From positions 1 to 39,811 of IMG/VR virus record IMGVR_UViG_3300006805_000013: a DNA stretch of 39,811 bases; one strand, 5' to 3'. Under the pieces are notes generated by a model. It had not been told where the DNA came from. It searched no databases and worked only from the letters and a program-made list of their open reading frames with translations. Of the stretch, positions 38,382 through 39,811 are shown in pieces. A program made the position numbers and the translations under genes. The first letter of the stretch is position 1. Each line of letters begins with the position of its first letter. Origin of the DNA: a virus.

Positions 38382-38709
38382 TCGAAGTGTCCTCGTCTGT
38401 CTCGGTATTTAGTGAGTCTGCTTCGTCTTGCTTCTGCTCGTCAGTACCACCATCGTCAGCATCAGTAGTATCTTCTGCATCTGGTTCGGTAGTTGCTGGT
38501 GCATCAGTAGCCTCAACATCACCTTCTGCTAGTTCATCTGAACCGGTGTTAGTTTCAGCATCGTCAGTAGGCTCGTCTACAATGCCGAGTTCCAACTTCT
38601 TTTCAGCCAAGCGTTTCTGTGCTTGCTCGAGATTACCGTTAGCTCTTGCTACTTCTTTTTCTGCTTCTTGCACTCCGGCAATAAAAGCGTTGATATTAGT
38701 GTCAGACAT
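38371..38709 (-). CDS. Very acidic protein with N-terminal helix
   Basis: A 112-aa protein. Residues 1-40 form a charged helix (AFIAGVQEAEKEVARA), and about 42-112 are almost only Asp, Glu, Thr, Ala and Ser. Such proteins may mimic DNA or act as assembly factors. It starts behind AAACGGAGG and heads the fibre-side operon with two tandem promoters upstream. Confidence 0.75.
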   Translation of the reverse strand: MSDTNINAFIAGVQEAEKEVARANGNLEQAQKRLAEKKLELGIVDEPTDDAETNTGSDELAEGDVEATDAPATTEPDAEDTTDADDGGTDEQKQDEADSLNTETDEDTSNES

Positions 38710-38737
38710 ATTAGGCCTCCGTTTATTTGATAATTAA

Positions 38738-38746
38738 ATTATAGCA
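38738..38746 (-). promoter_or_regulatory. Proximal extended -10 promoter, TGCTATAAT
   Basis: A perfect extended -10 on the minus strand about 29 nt before the start of the acidic protein gene. It is identical to the distal box exactly 100 bp upstream. Confidence 0.75.
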
Positions 38747-38757
38747 TAACCCTGAAA

Positions 38758-38830
38758 GAACAAAGAACCCCTTGCGGAGTTCTGTTGTTCTCATTTCCAG
38801 TCGTGGTAACTAAGCTAGAGCACCACTGGA
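38758..38830 (-). ncRNA. Two-hairpin leader or small RNA between tandem promoters
   Basis: On the minus strand the first hairpin pairs TCCAGTGGT with ACCACgACTGGA (plus 38796-38830) and starts 7 nt after the distal -10 box, so at the 5' end of its transcript. A second pairs GAACAACAGAAC with GTTCTTTGTTC (plus 38758-38790). There is no ORF of note. It may stabilise the mRNA or be a small RNA; the folded region is seen, the role is inferred. Confidence 0.55.
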
Positions 38831-38837
38831 TGAACCA

Positions 38838-38846
38838 ATTATAGCA
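38838..38846 (-). promoter_or_regulatory. Distal extended -10 promoter, TGCTATAAT
   Basis: A perfect extended -10 on the minus strand just after the terminator of the head operon. It opens the next transcript, whose leader begins with a hairpin. Confidence 0.75.
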
Positions 38847-38851
38847 TAAAC

Positions 38852-38876
38852 AAAAAGCCCTGCCGAAGCAGGGCTT
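38852..38876 (-). terminator. Strong intrinsic terminator with UUCG loop
   Basis: AAGCCCTGC/GCAGGGCTT form a perfect 9-bp stem closed by a TTCG tetraloop on the minus strand, followed by TTTTTG. It lies 20 nt after the 136-aa gene and closes the packaging/head transcript. It is the clearest terminator in the genome. Confidence 0.95.
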
Positions 38877-38895
38877 AATGTTAGTTATATGTACC

Positions 38896-39306
38896 TTACG
38901 CGGATACTGCTTTGATAACTGCAAAGTTAATGACGATAGCACCTGTCTCGGCTGTACCAGCCGCTACGTTACCGTTATGGACTGCGATCTGGAATGAACC
39001 AGCGGCTACACCCGTAACGTCGACTAGCGTACCACCACCGTTAGAACCTGAGCGTTGCGATAGAACGACTACATCACCTATTGCTACCTTATCGTTGGTA
39101 ACGGTGAACTTAGCTGTTCCTTCGGCCGCAAGGCTAGTTGTGTCAGTCGTAATTGCACCGCAAAGTGCATTTATTGTGACACCAGTGGTTCGGTTCGTCA
39201 GTTGTGTAACTGTTGAACCGGCACCATCACCATATCCCAAAGGAAGTTTGGTGCGAATACCACCAACTTGGCGTAAGCCTCGTAGGAAAGTTTCAACTAA
39301 TATCAT
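38896..39306 (-). CDS. Head-region structural protein
   Basis: A 136-aa protein. GVTINALCGAITTDTTSLAA (about 42-61) and KFTVTNDKVAIGDVVV, ending GAIVINFAVIKAVSA, form a beta-rich pattern I recognise from small proteins near capsid genes of many phages, where it is usually unannotated. It may be a decoration or spike protein. It lies 8 nt after the junction-spanning gene. Confidence 0.8.
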   Translation of the reverse strand: MILVETFLRGLRQVGGIRTKLPLGYGDGAGSTVTQLTNRTTGVTINALCGAITTDTTSLAAEGTAKFTVTNDKVAIGDVVVLSQRSGSNGGGTLVDVTGVAAGSFQIAVHNGNVAAGTAETGAIVINFAVIKAVSA

Positions 39307-39314
39307 TGTGACCT

Positions 39315-39811
39315 CTACTTATCTATGGTTAGGTTAATTAGCCTGTACTCAGTATCGACTGTTGCTTCAGGGGCAATACCGATTCTTGACGTCACCGTTG
39401 CGGCAACTTCAATCTCGACTGCACCGTTGACTGCATCAGATGCGATAGCACCAGCACCCTTGGTGATGATACCATCAGACAAGACTGCACAGTCACCACC
39501 GGTCTGCAACCAGCCGTAGTAAGCGTTTGTGATACTTACGTTAGGCACACCAGTTGGACGATGAGCGACTGCCCCCGGTGAAATGACTACTCCACTCCAA
39601 GGGTTTGCGATTAGTGATGCTTCACTGACTGAAACTGTCAAACCGACTTTGATAGGTTCATCAAGGTTCACCTCTAGTGCAAGACTTCCTGCATTAGCAG
39701 CGTGACCAGCGATGAGGTAGCTAATACCTTCACCAGTTGCATCGTTAATTACGAACTGACCATCAGCGTACTGGTCGGCTGTTGCCGCAGTAGCACCTAG
39801 GTTAATAGACA
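39315..39811 (-). CDS. Virion-associated protein, C-terminal part (gene spans the contig join)
   Basis: This is the continuation of the gene starting at 346. The frame stays open through the repeated 123 bases. The C-terminal part (LDEPIKVGLTVSVSEASLI, VVISPGAVAHRPTGV, AVEIEVAATVTSRIG) is beta-rich. In the 39,688-bp circle the whole gene covers 346 down to 1 and 39688 down to 39315, 239 codons plus stop. Likely a capsid decoration-type protein from position. Confidence 0.85.
   Translation of the reverse strand, partial: SINLGATAATADQYADGQFVINDATGEGISYLIAGHAANAGSLALEVNLDEPIKVGLTVSVSEASLIANPWSGVVISPGAVAHRPTGVPNVSITNAYYGWLQTGGDCAVLSDGIITKGAGAIASDAVNGAVEIEVAATVTSRIGIAPEATVDTEYRLINLTIDK
39689..39811. 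repeat. 123-bp terminal direct repeat, right copy
   Basis: This is the second copy of bases 1-123, and the reading frame of the virion protein continues through it without interruption. One of the two copies should be removed to obtain the unit genome. Confidence 0.93.

Noticed and set aside
38739-38942. 67-codon minus frame across the terminator and tandem promoters
   Set aside because: It runs through a strong intrinsic terminator and promoter elements and has no start signal.
1-39811. Alternative genetic code (TGA or TAG as sense)
   Set aside because: TGA and TAG end genes in many tight ATGA or short-gap junctions, and conserved proteins have full length with the standard code.
39689-39811. 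True packaging terminal repeat of the T7 kind
   Set aside because: The repeat is short, lies within a coding frame that continues across it, and is of assembly-overlap length; circular permutation is simpler.
1-39811. CRISPR array, transposon or prophage integration genes
   Set aside because: No spaced direct-repeat array, transposase, integrase or attachment-type core was seen.

Overview
The window is a complete circular phage genome opened at an arbitrary point. The last 123 bases (39689-39811) repeat the first 123 (1-123), and one reading frame runs across the join, so the true circle is 39,688 bp. All genes but one read on the minus strand, mostly with ATGA/TAATG overlaps or a few bases of spacing. 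The lone exception is a small plus-strand gene at 18963. There is no integrase, repressor, tRNA or CRISPR array that I can see, and no recognisable DNA polymerase, primase or helicase. TGA is an ordinary stop.

The virion genes suggest a podovirus: portal (710 aa), scaffold, HK97-type capsid protein, a head-tail adaptor, a propeller-like tail nozzle/hub, and a 2017-aa putative ejected internal protein with an HELSH metallopeptidase motif. There is no major tail protein or tape measure. Host is not certain. A CHAP-LysM endolysin, strong Shine-Dalgarno sites (often AAACGGAGG) and TGnTATAAT extended -10 promoters fit a single-membrane (Gram-positive-like) host. The HIT-like protein at 13.5 kb recalls proteins of Saccharibacteria/Patescibacteria, which is a weak hint.

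Layout in minus-strand order. (1) 18.6-12.0 kb, early/accessory: Cys/His-rich microproteins, RecT plus YqaJ/lambda-type exonuclease, a NinB-like protein, HTH, HIT-like, HNH and YopX proteins, a secreted CAP-domain protein and a tiny membrane protein. (2) 11.9-7.0 kb: phage GroES-GroEL, seven small genes, then the small terminase subunit. (3) 6.9 kb, wrapping through position 1 to 38.9 kb: packaging and head genes (TerL, zinc-ribbon protein, portal, scaffold, MCP, junction-spanning virion protein, 136-aa protein), closed by a UUCG-loop terminator. (4) 38.8-28.7 kb: acidic and coiled-coil proteins, fibres/receptor-binding proteins, adaptor, nozzle and three small virion proteins. (5) 28.7-19.3 kb: LysM virion protein, the 2017-aa protein, small proteins, endolysin and holin-like proteins. 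The 18.58-18.96 kb gap is the divergent control region.

Two regulatory designs stand out. First, at five late loci the same leader recurs: TGnTATAAT (TACAAT once), 7-8 nt, TAGCTCA opening a hairpin, a T-tract, then the ribosome site. The hairpin would sit at the very 5' end of each mRNA. Second, the groES-groEL leader holds three related segments: a Shine-Dalgarno look-alike, a complementary loop able to pair with either it or the real Shine-Dalgarno, and the real site. It looks like a translation switch or RNA thermometer. Several other genes have a -10 box exactly 6-7 nt before ATG, suggesting leaderless mRNAs.
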